This document shows, in pieces, positions 11,210 to 22,496 of a DNA stretch of 64,000 nt. A program made the position numbers and the translations under genes. The notes under the pieces were generated by a model. That model was given only the letters and a program-made list of their open reading frames with translations, did not search any database and was not told the DNA's origin. Position 1 is the first letter of the stretch, and each line of letters opens with the position of its first letter. Origin of the DNA: Galeruca laticollis (taxonomy: Eukaryota > Arthropoda > Insecta > Coleoptera > Chrysomelidae); NCBI GenBank assembly GCA_963921935.1, contig OY998175.1, positions 212,676,655-212,740,654 on the forward strand, read 5' to 3'.

Positions 11210-12469
11210 TTATGTTTCCTCTAAATTCTGAGGCGTTTCGTGAAAATTTACAGAATCTTGATTTGATGAATCGAAATGATCATTATTGTTTTGTTCTTCA
11301 AATTGATATTGTTCGTTTTCAGAATGTGAGTTATCAGGATAATAATATTGTTCGGTTTCCTCGTCCTGAATATCAGCATTAAATAATTCCTCGGCTATAA
11401 AATTATTTTGTGGTCGAGAATTTCGGAAATGATTTTGATTTGAAGGACCTGGGTATGAGTTTCTGATATGTGAACTCATTGGGTGATTGTTTACTGTATT
11501 TCTTGTGGAAATACTCATGGGTGTGGGTTTTGGTAAATTTAGATTTTGATTTGCTTTGAATGCATTATGGTTCTGTTGAGGTTTGAAGACTTGAGAATTC
11601 GTAGGAAAACGTTGGGGTTGTCTTGGAGTTATAGGGCGAACAGGTATAGGTTGAGATGGAAATGATCTCTGTGCTCTAAAGAAATTATTAGGTGTATGAG
11701 TATTAAATTGAGTTGGATTACTGTTAAAATTATGTCGTTGTACAAAAGGCTTACCAGAGTATTGCAGTTGCTTTGTATTTGTTTTATGAGTAAAATTTTG
11801 GAAATAATGTACATTGTCTTCTTTTAAAACATATTGTAAACCTTCGGCTAAATTATTTGGTTTCATACATCTAATAGTTGTACCTAACGGTTCTTTAAGT
11901 CCTGATAAGAATGTTGTTAAAGCTACATTATTATATAAATTTCTTTTTAAAATCTTTGAGACATTTTCGTTTTCATGAACGTCTACATAACTACACAAAA
12001 GATTGAGAATGTTTAAAACTCTATCATAGAATTGATGTGGTTTTTCATTTGATTGTTGTCTCATCATTACTAAATCCCTATTTAGACAAGTTTCGTCTCT
12101 CTGATCTGCGAAATTTCTCGTTAAAACATCTCTTAACTCGTTCCAAGTAGATACATTTTGTATGTTTACGACTAATTTAGCATTACCAGTTAACTTAGAT
12201 ATTAGACAATTTAATAAATACACATTTTGGAAACAATTTGGTGTGTCTATTCTGTAAAATGAATCAATTAATGATTTACAGACACTTAGATATCTGTTCA
12301 AATCATTTGGATTGCCATCGAAATCTGGCACACATTTTAGATATTCTGGTCTAAATTCGGCCATGATTAAATTATTATTAATTGAACTTTGATTTAAAAT
12401 TAGTGAGTCAGTTGAAGGTTCTAATTTCAAACTTTGAAGAATGTTTGATAATTGGTCAACTTCAGACAT
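11210..12469 (-). CDS. gag: Gypsy gag protein
   Basis: The 419-residue frame starts MSEVDQLSNILQSLK and is intact. Residues 35-210 look like the retrotransposon capsid domain of errantiviruses (PDFDGNPNDLNRYLSVCK, LRDVLTRNFADQRDE, QSNEKPHQFYDRVLNIL, FLSGLKEPLGTTIR). The rest is low-complexity N-, Q- and P-rich sequence. There is no CCHC zinc knuckle, which is normal for errantiviruses. Gag ends at 11210, just before protease in another frame, so a frameshift to pol is likely. The function is particle assembly and RNA packaging. Confidence 0.9.
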   Translation of the reverse strand: MSEVDQLSNILQSLKLEPSTDSLILNQSSINNNLIMAEFRPEYLKCVPDFDGNPNDLNRYLSVCKSLIDSFYRIDTPNCFQNVYLLNCLISKLTGNAKLVVNIQNVSTWNELRDVLTRNFADQRDETCLNRDLVMMRQQSNEKPHQFYDRVLNILNLLCSYVDVHENENVSKILKRNLYNNVALTTFLSGLKEPLGTTIRCMKPNNLAEGLQYVLKEDNVHYFQNFTHKTNTKQLQYSGKPFVQRHNFNSNPTQFNTHTPNNFFRAQRSFPSQPIPVRPITPRQPQRFPTNSQVFKPQQNHNAFKANQNLNLPKPTPMSISTRNTVNNHPMSSHIRNSYPGPSNQNHFRNSRPQNNFIAEELFNADIQDEETEQYYYPDNSHSENEQYQFEEQNNNDHFDSSNQDSVNFHETPQNLEET

Positions 12470-12780
12470 AAAAATTTATTGTACTTACAGTAATAATAGA
12501 AGAAATATTTCAAGCATTCCTATAGAGATATACTCCGGTTCGGCAATTTTTGTCTTCCTCAGATGAATATCTCTGCAAAATTGGACTATTGTCGTTCCAA
12601 TTCCCGTTGATGGACTTCTTCGTGCTTGAGATCGTTTCGGTGTGTGATACACTGGGTTTCCTGACGTTCTAGGAGCCACTCTAAACTTCCACTTGCACAA
12701 AACAACTAAGTCCGTAGATTCTGATACTCAGTCAATCGTTAAAACGAAAATTAACGCGTTCGATACGTATTAATTCTGAA

Positions 12781-12798
12781 TATCCCACTGACTGCGCC
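12781..12798 (-). promoter_or_regulatory. Gypsy primer-binding site
   Basis: Directly inside the upstream LTR the minus strand reads GGCGCAGTCAGTGGGATA. This resembles the TGGCGCAGTCG-type site of 17.6/297 elements, described as matching tRNA-Ser. The match to a specific tRNA was not checked. Confidence 0.7.
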
Positions 12799-13017
12799 AC
12801 TTTCAAATTACTAACTCGAAATACTCTTTTTAAAAACGTTTATTTTACAAAATTATAATTCTACGAACTACGACAAACAACATGAAATCTAGTAACTGAC
12901 TAACTATATCTACAACAAGTAATTATATATATATAATATTTATGCTGATTACGGGATCTGCATCTTACACCGTGGAACAGCAACTCATCGGTTTCCATAT
13001 GAATCGTTGATATAATT
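12799..13017 (-). repeat. Gypsy 5' LTR (219 bp)
   Basis: This is the upstream LTR of the minus-strand element, partner of 5377-5595. On the element strand it runs AATTATATC ... TTGAAAGT. A TATA-like stretch (ATATATATAA, near 12920-12935) is the likely promoter region. Confidence 0.93.
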
Positions 13018-13021
13018 CGTG

Positions 13022-13052
13022 TAGCATCACAAGAATAAATATCAGCTAGACA
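13022..13052 (+). repeat. Copia 3' LTR, terminal part
   Basis: These bases follow the right copy of the CGTG duplication and continue the copia LTR broken at 5376. The proposed end ...CTAGACA follows the TG...CA rule for LTRs. Confidence 0.5.
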
Positions 13053-13275
13053 TCAAGGAAGGTTTATTTACGAACCCACACTTTACTTAATAATCTGATA
13101 CAACATAATACTGATATTTATCACCATACAAATATAGATACCAAACTTGTATGGTTAAAAGGAAGAACAGGTTATTGGTGGTTTCCACCATTAAACTGAA
13201 CTTCGATGTTTATTTTTATTTATGCGTATATTTATTTTATTGTAATTAGTTCAATTTATGTTTATATTAACTTAC
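13053..13275. other. AT-rich intergenic or intronic sequence
   Basis: There is no coding signal here. If the exon at 13276-13936 is real, this is the start of its downstream intron, and the copia nest to the left lies in or beyond that intron. Confidence 0.4.
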
Positions 13276-13936
13276 CAAAATGCCGAGATTTGGATATTGC
13301 GACAGGGGGATTGATGCTAATATCTTCATTCTTATCAGGATGAACTTGAAGTTTTTCTGTTAAGTTTTCTGAAGTTTTCTTGTTCAATGATTCATTTGCT
13401 TTGGTAGAAAGAGAAGACGAAGACTTTTTTGCCCAGTTTCTAGGACAACTACTGTTATACTTTCTTGTTGGAACTCCGTCGTTATCTGCTTGTATATGAC
13501 TAGTTTGCTTCACTTTAATGTTTTTGTACGACGCCATCTGACCTGCTCCTTTTTTTGGGTTGACACTAGCTTTAGTTGAACACGAACTTCCTCTATTGGG
13601 ACTTAATTTCTCAACAACGCCAGGTTTAGGTTTTTCACTATGAATATCCACTTGGCCCTGATGTTTGGTTGTTTTGTTAAAATTCTCGTTGAATTTCAAA
13701 AAAGGACTTAGCAATTCGATAACGGCATTTGGTGGTTCCGAATCTGAAATCGTAATTTCTTCCACTACAATCATGTCATTGGGATACTCGTCCTGCTCAG
13801 GTAGATCGTCATGGAATACTATTTTGTTCTCTCCATCGCCTTGTTGATCTTTTGATGTACTTCCGTCAAGATCTAAGTCCATAAGGAGCGAGAAAAATTC
13901 TTCGACATTGGTAGATTCTTCCACAATTGGTGCCAT
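13276..13936 (-). CDS. Putative host gene, first coding exon (unknown function)
   Basis: A 220-codon open frame starts MAPIVEESTNVEEFF in a good insect start context (TCAAAATGGC) and ends at a consensus donor, GGTAAGT, at 13275-13270. Without splicing the frame stops four codons later. The protein is acidic at first, then low-complexity and rich in S, K, N and T, and probably disordered. The segment MIVVEEITISDSEPP resembles a SUMO-interacting motif (hydrophobic core followed by acidic and serine residues); this is inference. I recognise no domain. No downstream exon is visible because the sequence to the left is the copia nest. It is the only frame in the window that looks like a host gene. 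Confidence 0.5.
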
Positions 13937-14039
13937 TTTGACAACAACAATATTCAGTACTGGATAACCTAACCAAAGAAAATAATATATGCATTAACAT
14001 TTGAGAAATATGGCATCATCTAAAATTTTCGTAACTTGA

Positions 14040-14890
14040 TATAGTATATTACATTACGAGTGCGGAAAGTGACACTTTTCATGCGAGTGGAAAATATTGT
14101 AGCACGAGGCGTAAGCCTAGTGCGACAATCCCACGAAAGTGAAAAGTCACTTTCGCACAAGTAATGTACAATATTTTTCCTACAACCACCCATTTTATTA
14201 AACACTATGTAAATATCAGATCGTGTATATTGAGTTGCCTGACTAATGTTACGTTTTATTTGTGACAGTATATGTTTGAATATTGTTTCTATAAAAAGTG
14301 CACATGTATTTACAATTACTTTCATAGTGAAATATAGAAATAACGATAAATAATGTTTTTTTTGAAAAAATTACAATAATTAAGTACTTCTTATAGATAC
14401 AACTGGGGAACAAATTGAATTATATACTTTACATGGCGAGCATGCAAGTTTCATGGCGACGCTGAAGGCGAAGCCCTGAAAGCATGCGAGCCCTGTCAAA
14501 TGCACTTTCCAAGTGTGGCGCGTACAATATATTTTGTGCTGCCACCAATAATTTGACAATAATATAGGAACAGAATATTTATTGCGTAGCCAAGTTTCAT
14601 AAATGCTCGTCCTCGATGCCTAGCCAAGCTTCATGAAAGTCCATCCTCGATGCCTATCTGGTATTTTGTCTTTAATGACCATTTTGACATAAGAACTCGG
14701 GAAAGTAGGTACTTTGTCGAGCAGTTCTGTCACTTTACCGAGCTTTTAAATCAATTTTCCGATATAGACTAGCAACGACGCACTTTCCGAGTTGAAAAAT
14801 GATCGGAAAAACGCATTTTCTAAAGTGGCAGCATAAAAAGTTACTTTTTGCACTAGTGCGGAAACGTTTTTGACTTATCGTAAAAAAATG
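14040..14890. repeat. Putative dispersed non-autonomous repeat
   Basis: It has repeated variants of AGTGCGGAAAGTGAC in both orientations. The stretch 14050-14085 pairs with 14134-14172 as a stem-loop, and GCACTAGTGCGGAAACG at 14850-14870 echoes the left end. A 34-bp tandem pair lies inside (14587-14654). There is no coding potential. Boundaries are approximate and no target duplication was found. Confidence 0.4.
14587..14654. repeat. 34-bp tandem pair
   Basis: Two adjacent units begin TAGCCAAG(T/C)TTCAT and end CCTCGATGCC, with a few differences. Confidence 0.75.
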
Positions 14891-15091
14891 TGAAAAACTA
14901 ACATGTAAAAGATCAAAATTAGTGAATTAGCTAACCTAAATATCGTATGTTTTTAATGCCAGTATTACAAAGAAGCGTCAAATGATTTATTTTGTCTTCA
15001 GTCAAGCATTCAAAATGCCATTGTCTTTTACAAATGATGAGGCCGCCGAAACGATTCAAGTTTACTTTGAGTACTTTCTCAAAATGCGACA

Positions 15092-15346
15092 ATGACTGCA
15101 AGAGAGTACGCGATGAGGTATCCACACCGCCGACATTTCAGGAACAGATTCTTTCCACGACTGGTTGATTAAACGGTTACATGCCATTGAAACGTTTTCC
15201 AAGGTGGCGTAACGTCAGATCCGAACAAAATATTATCAACGATTTATCTTATATAGAGTTTAATATACAAGTGAGTACGAGAATCTTATCGTTAGAGTTC
15301 GGAATACCACGGATTACCGTCCAAAGAATTTTAGTAGATTAGGTAC
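15092..15346 (+). pseudogene. IS630/mariner-type transposase remnant
   Basis: Short plus-strand translations look like the N-terminal helix-turn-helix region of IS630/mariner-type transposases: MTAREYAMRYPHRRHFRN, then, after a break, a TRILSLEFGIPRITVQRIL block that resembles the 'stRqlA.e.gip..tV.riL' DNA-binding helix. There are several frame breaks and no catalytic domain. The satellite array begins 60 bp downstream. Confidence 0.5.
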
Positions 15347-15405
15347 AGGTAAATAATAATATATTAGAAATATAATTACTCACATTTTTTGGGGAATTCT
15401 GAAAC

Positions 15406-16700
15406 CAAGTTATAATGCATATAGAAGTACAAAATATGGTAAAAAATGAGATCTGGCCTTAGTTTTGCCCAAAATACATGCTTTTTTCTGAATCGGACTT
15501 GAAACTTCAAACATTGACCATATATCTGTTATTATCGGTGAATATCACGGAATTCTACATATATAGTGCTAGATTAGGCTCAATATATCTAAATGTCAGT
15601 TATTGTTCCCAGTTCTCGGTAAAAAGAGCTAATTATCAGCAGAAATGACTAAATCGCTAAACAGCAAGTTATAATGCGCATAGAAGTACAAAATATGGTA
15701 AAAAATGAGATCTGGCCTTAGTTTTGCCCAAAATACATGCTTTTTTCTGAATCGGACTTGAAACTTCAAACATTGACCATATATCTGTTATTATCGGTGA
15801 ATATCACGGAATTCTACATATATAGTGCTAGATTAGGCTCAATATATCTAAATGTCGGTTATTGTTCCCAGTTCTCGGCAAAGAGAGCTAATTATCAGCA
15901 GATATAACTAAATCGCTAAACAGCAAGTTATAATGCGCATAGAAGTACAAAATATGGTAAAAAATGAGATCTGGCCTTAGTTTTGCCCAAAATACATGCT
16001 TTTTTCTGAATCGGACTTGAAACTTCAAACATTGACCATATATCTGTTATTATCGGTGAATATCACGGAATTCTACATATATAGTGCTAGATTAGGCTCA
16101 ATATATCTAAATGTCAGTTATTGTTCCCAGTTCTCGGTAAAAAGAGCTAATTATCAGCAGAAATGACTAAATCGCTAAACAGCAAGTTATAATGCGCATA
16201 GAAGTACAAAATATGGTAAAAAATGAGATCTGGCCTTAGTTTTGCCCAAAATACATGCTTTTTTCTGAATCGGACTTGGAACTTCAAACATTGACCATAT
16301 ATCTGTTATTATCGGTGAATATCGCGGAATTCTACATATATAGTGCTAGATTAGGCTCAATATATCTAAATGTCGGTTATTGTTCCCAGTTCTCGGTAAA
16401 CAGAGCTAATTATCAGCAGAAATGACTAAATCGCTAAACAGCAAGTTATAATGCACATAGAAGTACAAAATATGGTAAAAAATGAGATCTGGCCTTAGTT
16501 TTGCCCAAAATACATACTTTTTTCTGAATCGGACTTGAAACTTCGAACATTGACCATATATCTGTTATTATCGGTGAATATCGCGGAATTCTACATATAT
16601 AGTGCTAGATTAGGCTCAATATATCTAAATGTCGGTTATTGTTCCCAGTTCTCGATAAACAGAGCTAATTATCAGAAGAAATGATTAAATCGCTAAACAG
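15406..16700. repeat. 259-bp satellite array, five monomers
   Basis: Monomers start with CAAGTTATAATG at 15406, 15665, 15924, 16183 and 16442; the next start falls at 16701, where only CAAGTTATAA matches. Each interval is exactly 259 bp, so only substitutions separate the copies (for example TCACGG or TCGCGG; GTAAAAAG, GCAAAGAG or GTAAACAG). There is no open frame. This looks like a small satellite or tandem expansion. Confidence 0.95.
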
Positions 16701-17244
16701 CAAGTTATAAATGGGCAAATTCGTATTTGCAACCAACAGTAATAACTGAAAGGTTTTTTGTCCCATTAAGTTTGCTACATATGAAAAACTGCATGGTTTG
16801 AAACCTAAAATGGAATAATCCGTTGTGTCAAAAATATTATATTTGCCAAAGAGTTCAGTCTATATATTTTTCCTTCATAAGGCAATTCTAATTTAACACA
16901 TTTTTTCTTTTCTCCATCTGCTACCTTCAATCTGTTACTAAAACCAAATCCCTTTTTCATATTTTAAATTTCACCTTCTTTTTATACTTTTCTTTTTATA
17001 TTTCTTCACAGCCTTTTGTAATGTTTCTCCCCAGAAATATCACATGGATATATCTTGAAAATCTTCCTCATTTTGAATTTCCATTTCCTTTGCAGTGAAC
17101 CAACTAATTCCCTCCAAATTAATTCTTACTATTTCTTTATAATCTTCAAATATTCCGTATTCGGTTTTTTATAATATTTAAAAATATTTTCGGATGTATC
17201 TTATTAATCTCCGCATTAATTTTACTAGATGTACAACCTTGCCT
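16701..17244. other. T-rich unannotated stretch
   Basis: No reading frame, repeat or RNA gene is apparent. The sequence is strongly T-rich with TTTTTCTTTT runs. Confidence 0.4.
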
Positions 17245-19185
17245 TTGGGCTACTATTTGCAATATTTAGGATTATGTATAAATGTGCAGGGTGTTCCAAA
17301 AAGTGTCAAATATTATGAACTCCTGAAAAACATGCTTATCTTAAATATTTTTTTATCCTCTCCGATACAGTAAACGATTCTCTTTTAAACAGTATTAGGG
17401 TTCCCTACAGCCAACTTTGGTATTTTTCACGTAATCACTAGAAAACATGTTGGAAGTCCGCTCTGTGTCTTTCTCTTTTGTTAGAAAGGAGTAGTAGGCT
17501 TTGTATTATTCACAGCGTTGCTTGAAATATTGAATTTCAGATTAATACTGAAATTATTGAAACCAAATTATTCAATTTTATTGTGTAATCAAAATAATAG
17601 ACAACAGGAGAAAATAATTTTAATTACATGTTACAACAAAATACCAACATGAACATAATACAATAAACAAGATCAATCAATGACAATACACTTTCAATCA
17701 AACTCAAACTAATGACTAAATAAGGTGTTCAAAATGATGGCCATCTTGTTCCATATACAATTGAACTCTTTTAAAAAATTGTCTTAACATTTGAGGTGAT
17801 ACTGTTGCGAAAGCAGCTCTTATTCTCACTTTCATGTCATCTGGAGTTGTTGTTTTGGTATTATAAAGAATAGCTTTACTGTTGCCCTATAAAAAGAAAT
17901 TGATAGGCGTTCAATCTGGGGATATTGATGCTCATTTATGCGGTCCTCCTCTACCAATACCTTTTCGTGGAAATAACCTATTTAAACAATTTCTTACTCT
18001 TAAACTAAAATGGACTAAAGCACCATCTAATTGGATCCACATTATTTGTCTTACTACTAACGGAACGTCTTCCAAAAGTTCAGGAAGTTGACGCAGTAAG
18101 AATCTACGAAATTTTGCAGCAATTACGTTTCCATTGAAGAAGTAAGAACCTATTACTTTAGATCCGACTATTCCTCCCCATACATTCAATGACCATCGTT
18201 TTGATGATCGAGAGTCCGGAAATAGTGGGGATTTTTATGGCTACAGTAATGAAAATTATGTCTGTTCACTACACCATCACACTATGAAATGTAGCTTCAT
18301 TAGTAAACATTACACAGTCAAAATAGTTTTCAGTTACCGTCACCTATTTCATTACCCACAAACAAAATCGATCCGTTGATCAAAATCTCTATCGTAAAGT
18401 TCCTGGTGTAGCTGTATGTGATAAGGATGAAATTTAAATTTTTTTTATTCATCTGGATTCGCTTCTTCTATTTATTCTCGTATATCTTGACTAATTTGTC
18501 TTGGGTTTGTATGAAGATCTTCTACAAGTGAACCAATTACTTCGAATTCAATATTCTCATTGCCTACAATAATACGTGGTTTATTGGGTTTTTCATAAGA
18601 TATACTTCCAGTATTTCCAGATGTGTTGAGTAACTTCTGAAAACTTTCCTTTTTCGGCTGGTTCTTATCGGTGTGTTTTTGCGGATATGCACGTGAAGCT
18701 AACAGGAAACTTTCTAGACACTCACCCAATACTAAAATCATATCAATTCTTTCTTGCATTGAATATGTTTTCATTCTGAATATTATAATGAATTCATTAT
18801 GAATAATTTAATGCAGTATTTAAATTGGTGAAGCTTCATGGAAAATATCCACAACTAGACATAATATTGACATTAAGTTTGAACTTTCAAGTATTGCTTA
18901 AAATAATACACAGCCTACTACTCATTTATAACATAAGAGAAAGACACAGAGCTGACTTTAAATGTTTTCTATTGATTATGTGACAAATACCAAACTTTGC
19001 TATAGGGAATACTATTACTGTTTGAAACATAATCGTTTACTGTATCGGATAGGATCAACAAATACCAGGTGTTCTATTTAAGATAAGCATGTTATTCAAG
19101 TTCGCAGGAGTCCAAAATATTTCACACTTTTTGGAACACCCTGTACATTTATACATAATCCTAAATATTGCAAATAGTAGCCCAA
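17245..19185 (-). mobile_element. IS630/mariner-type element with long inverted repeats, degenerate
   Basis: The ends are inverted copies of each other over roughly 270-290 bp (17245-17520 and 18896-19185) with many substitutions. An internal AGGGTGTTCC motif (17290 and its complement at 19135-19143), typical of insect mariner-type termini, lies about 45 bp inside the outer limit of symmetry, so the real end is uncertain. The interior encodes a broken minus-strand transposase. Confidence 0.7.
17716..18774 (-). pseudogene. IS630/mariner transposase, broken
   Basis: The N-terminal block at 18774-18472 (MKTYSMQERIDMILVLGE) is a helix-turn-helix like that of the intact transposase at 46722-47801. 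The middle block at 18189-17932 (VWGGIVGSKVIGSYFFNG, then QLDGALVHF) holds the second catalytic aspartate, with one codon altered from the usual QDGAP. The C-terminal block reaches a stop at 17716 (MEQDGHHFEHLI). Multiple frameshifts and stops separate them. The family is the same as the 46-48 kb element. Confidence 0.78.
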
Positions 19186-19761
19186 TGGCTTCAAATCAAC
19201 GGGTCCAAGGGAAATTTCCACTATATCTCCGAAATGAAGTCAGATACAAAAAAGTACCTTTATAGAAAATTGAATTGAAAACAGTTTCTTAGTCGTATTT
19301 TCGTATCTACGATAATTTAAAAAATATTAGCGTGCGAAAATATTTGTATTTTCTTTATCTTCGCTATATCGCAGAAACTAGCGACAACGTCAATCGACCT
19401 TTTTTTGTGTCCTAAGGAAATGACTTTAAAACTTTTTCGTATCCTTGCAAAGTTATACTCGGATAAAAAAGAAAATATTGTATTTTTATGACGTAATTTC
19501 ACTGGTTGAGTACCAAACTATCAGGTCCAAAGGTAAATGAAGGTCTGTGATTATTAAATAGATAAAAGTGAATAAACAAAATTATTCTTTAAATTTAAAG
19601 CGTTGATAATGCAAATTATTCAGCAACTGAGGTTTCCACAAGGTGAGCTTTATATTGAAAACAGTGAACTAGATGATCAGTTTAGAAACCATTTATATTT
19701 TCTTTTTTTACATTTTTTTACCAGAATTTCTTAAAAATCCATTCTAATTTGGTATATTAAA
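19186..19761. other. Unannotated AT-rich stretch
   Basis: I see no gene or repeat boundary here. It lies between the mariner-type element and R copy A. Confidence 0.35.
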
Positions 19762-22496
19762 AAGTTACGTCTACCTATACATCTTTTTGTGGATTTAGAT
19801 TACAGTGCTTTATGCCAAAAAATATATTTTACAAATTATATTATATATCTTGCTATAATTACCAATTATTTTGCTTTTTATAGTTTTTTAGTAATTTTAT
19901 TAAAATCTTAGAGATAATAAAACAATTTAAATATTTTATTGACTTTTAATGAAATATATTTTTCTATTTATTTGTAGTTTTTATTAAAGTTTTGTGCACG
20001 CTGTATACCATGGTTTTGCCTCGCTCCCATGGTACTGACACACATACAAACACACCCTCGCACACACACGCACAAACATTCGTTTAATTTGATTAGAATC
20101 TTCCACTTTTATTGGGTTTTTTAAAGTTTCAACTTTCTTACAAACCCCATAACTGTACGCCAACGAGTTTGATATTTTGTAATATAAACATCATAATTCT
20201 AATTAATATTTTTCAAAATTAAATTTGAATATGCCACTTTTGTTTATTTTCTTAAGTATTCAAAACTTTTAAAAATCGCTTTAACATCATCGATGAGTTT
20301 AATATTTAATGATAAAGATCCTTCTAGTTTACTTACATAATTTTTTTTGGATCAGTTTGTTTATTTTTTATCTTTTCTTTAAATTCTCAAACCACGTAAG
20401 TCAATAATTTAATATTATAGAAAAAGGGCATTGATCTAATAAATATGTTTACTAATTGTTGTTTGAATCTTTATTCGTTTATTTTCGACAATTTGTTAAA
20501 TTTTCGTATCTCCTAAACCCCAAAAGTACCTCAATGAATATATTTTGGAAAATTAAGAATATTGATTTTAAACTTGAACTTAAAATTTAATTATATTTTA
20601 TCCCTTTTATTCTGAAACATTTATAGAATTTTGGATATTTGTAAAATGCAACACGTTATGGTTATAAAAGTGTTATAAAAAATCGGGATTTTTTATGGTT
20701 CCCCAACGCATAGAATTTCCATTTATTGGGCGTGGCAGAGAGGACGCGATGGCTTATGTTTACTTAGCGAAACCTGTATGCGAAATGAGAGATTTGGTGA
20801 CGCGCTTTGAAACTGACTGTAAAACTAGCGGATGCCGAATGCATCGAAAAATATTCCTAGATGCGAAAGGTCCAGATCTGGACACGACAGCATTGGCGCA
20901 AACTATGAAATATATAATTCTGGTGCTCTTAACTAAATAGAACGTTCTGATTGGTTGGAAATTACACGAAAAAATAATCGCGAAAATTCAAGCACTAGTA
21001 TAAATACTATTGAAAATATTTCTCCACGTCTATTCAAATGTTGTGAATATGAAGTAGGAATATTTTATTTTGATGATTTGAGCTATTTGAGGAGATCACC
21101 AAGTTATCACATCAATATTCTATGAAATTGTCGTTATAGTAAAGTCAAAACAACTCACCTTATCTTTACTCAATTTGTATTGTTCAACAGAATGTTTTTT
21201 GTTTGAAGATGATGCTTCCACATACACAGAAACTTCAGAAATACACTTTTAGTTTTGTTCGTTTCAATTTTCAATATTGAAATAATTTTTGAAAATTAAA
21301 AAAATATTCCTGAAACGCACACCAATACTTTAACAACTGTTACTCTATGAAGTAACTTGAACACTGAGCAATATTGCGACAAATTAAGTCCTCAAGACCT
21401 TGCTGTACAGTATCCATTAGGTACTCTATTAGAATACTGAGAAAGTATTTAGTGGGAAAAGATGATTAGTAACGAAAGGACCAAATGTACTATTCTTTAG
21501 AATTCTTACAAATATCTGGAAGCTATAAACGGTAAACAACTAAGAGACATTAAGAATACATTAATACAAATGTTCATGAAATCCGGCTACCTGCTACAAT
21601 AAATCATACCCTATTAAAATAATAGGTAAATATGCATTGTTGTTTCTTGGACAAGGTATTCAAAGTTATAGAAAGTGACTAATCCCAAATTTACCGAGAA
21701 ATACTTGTTTTCCAAAATTGATAACGTTCTTGTTATGATAAGAATGAACGAGGTAGAAAGAGGACTCTTTGGACTTCTCAAGGTATTTTAATCCATTGTT
21801 TACTTTGCCTATTTCTTAATTCTACTCTTCCTTATTTTGTATCCTTCATAAAACGTCAAGGCTTAAGGTTAATGCGTTTCAAGATATTTAGAAGGGTCAA
21901 GTCGCAACTTAGTTGGTCCATATATAATAAATTAAGAAATTATATAACTACAACAATTTATTTCTGTACAATATTGATCTAAATTACAGTCTTGTTTAAT
22001 GAGAGTCGTGAGTGTTTCCAAAGTTTGTTCGTTACAAAAAGCGACTATACTTATAATTTGTAATGCTGAGGATAGTCAATGTCAAGTTAAATATATTCTC
22101 ACTTTTTTATAAAAAGATCTTTATTACTTTTTCAAATGAAACTAATTATTTCTAAATAATTCCACAATATATTGAAAAAAATGCAAAAAAATTTGACAAT
22201 TGTTTCGATATTGTCAGAATATCAGAAGTTACATTTCATGTGATGCCCACCTCATGTTTAATAATTCTTTTTGGCTAGACCAAGAAGTGATTGACTTTTA
22301 GTATAAAGCAAAAGATATGATATTACAACAGCGTGTCCACGGATGGGGTATCCTGTAGGTGAAAAATGTTTAAATATTAGTTTAAGTGAAAAATGCCATT
22401 CTTGATAAAAAGTTTTGCTTGTTCTGAAATCCCATCCTATGGTATGCAATTCAAGTTTTTCAAAACCCGTCTCATTTTATAGCCATTTTTATGAAA
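19762..22496. repeat. Repeat R, copy A (2.7 kb)
   Basis: It starts GTTACGTCTACCTATACAT, and the same start recurs at 22499, giving a unit of about 2735 bp. The part 20428-21926 matches 37222-38739 closely, and 21940-22290 matches 44465-44868. The last 370 bp (22130-22496) carry sequence related to the arms of the palindrome at 4027-4652. A conserved 81-codon frame (20695-20940) is probably fortuitous. No transposase is recognisable; R may be a non-autonomous DNA element or a dispersed tandem repeat. Confidence 0.8.

Larger units (their letters stand above)
5377..13017 (-). mobile_element. Gypsy/errantivirus-type LTR retrotransposon with env-like gene
   Basis: Two 219-bp LTRs (5377-5595 and 12799-13017) are nearly identical, and a 4-bp duplication CGTG (5373-5376 and 13018-13021) marks the insertion. 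On the minus strand the order is LTR, primer-binding site, gag, protease-RT-RNase H-integrase, env, polypurine tract, LTR. This is the layout of insect errantiviruses (gypsy, 17.6, 297). The primer site GGCGCAGTCAGTGGG resembles the tRNA-Ser type site of that group. Pol and env each contain premature stops, so this copy is defective, though its LTRs indicate a fairly recent insertion. Confidence 0.93.

Noticed and set aside
14020..14325. 101-codon minus frame
   Set aside because: It lies across the stem-loop of a dispersed repeat and has no domain.
15406..16700. CRISPR-like regular array
   Set aside because: Whole 259-bp units repeat without unique spacers; this is a satellite.
20695..20940. 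An 81-codon frame present in R copies A and C
   Set aside because: The three differences between the copies all change amino acids and copy B breaks the frame, so there is no sign of coding constraint.
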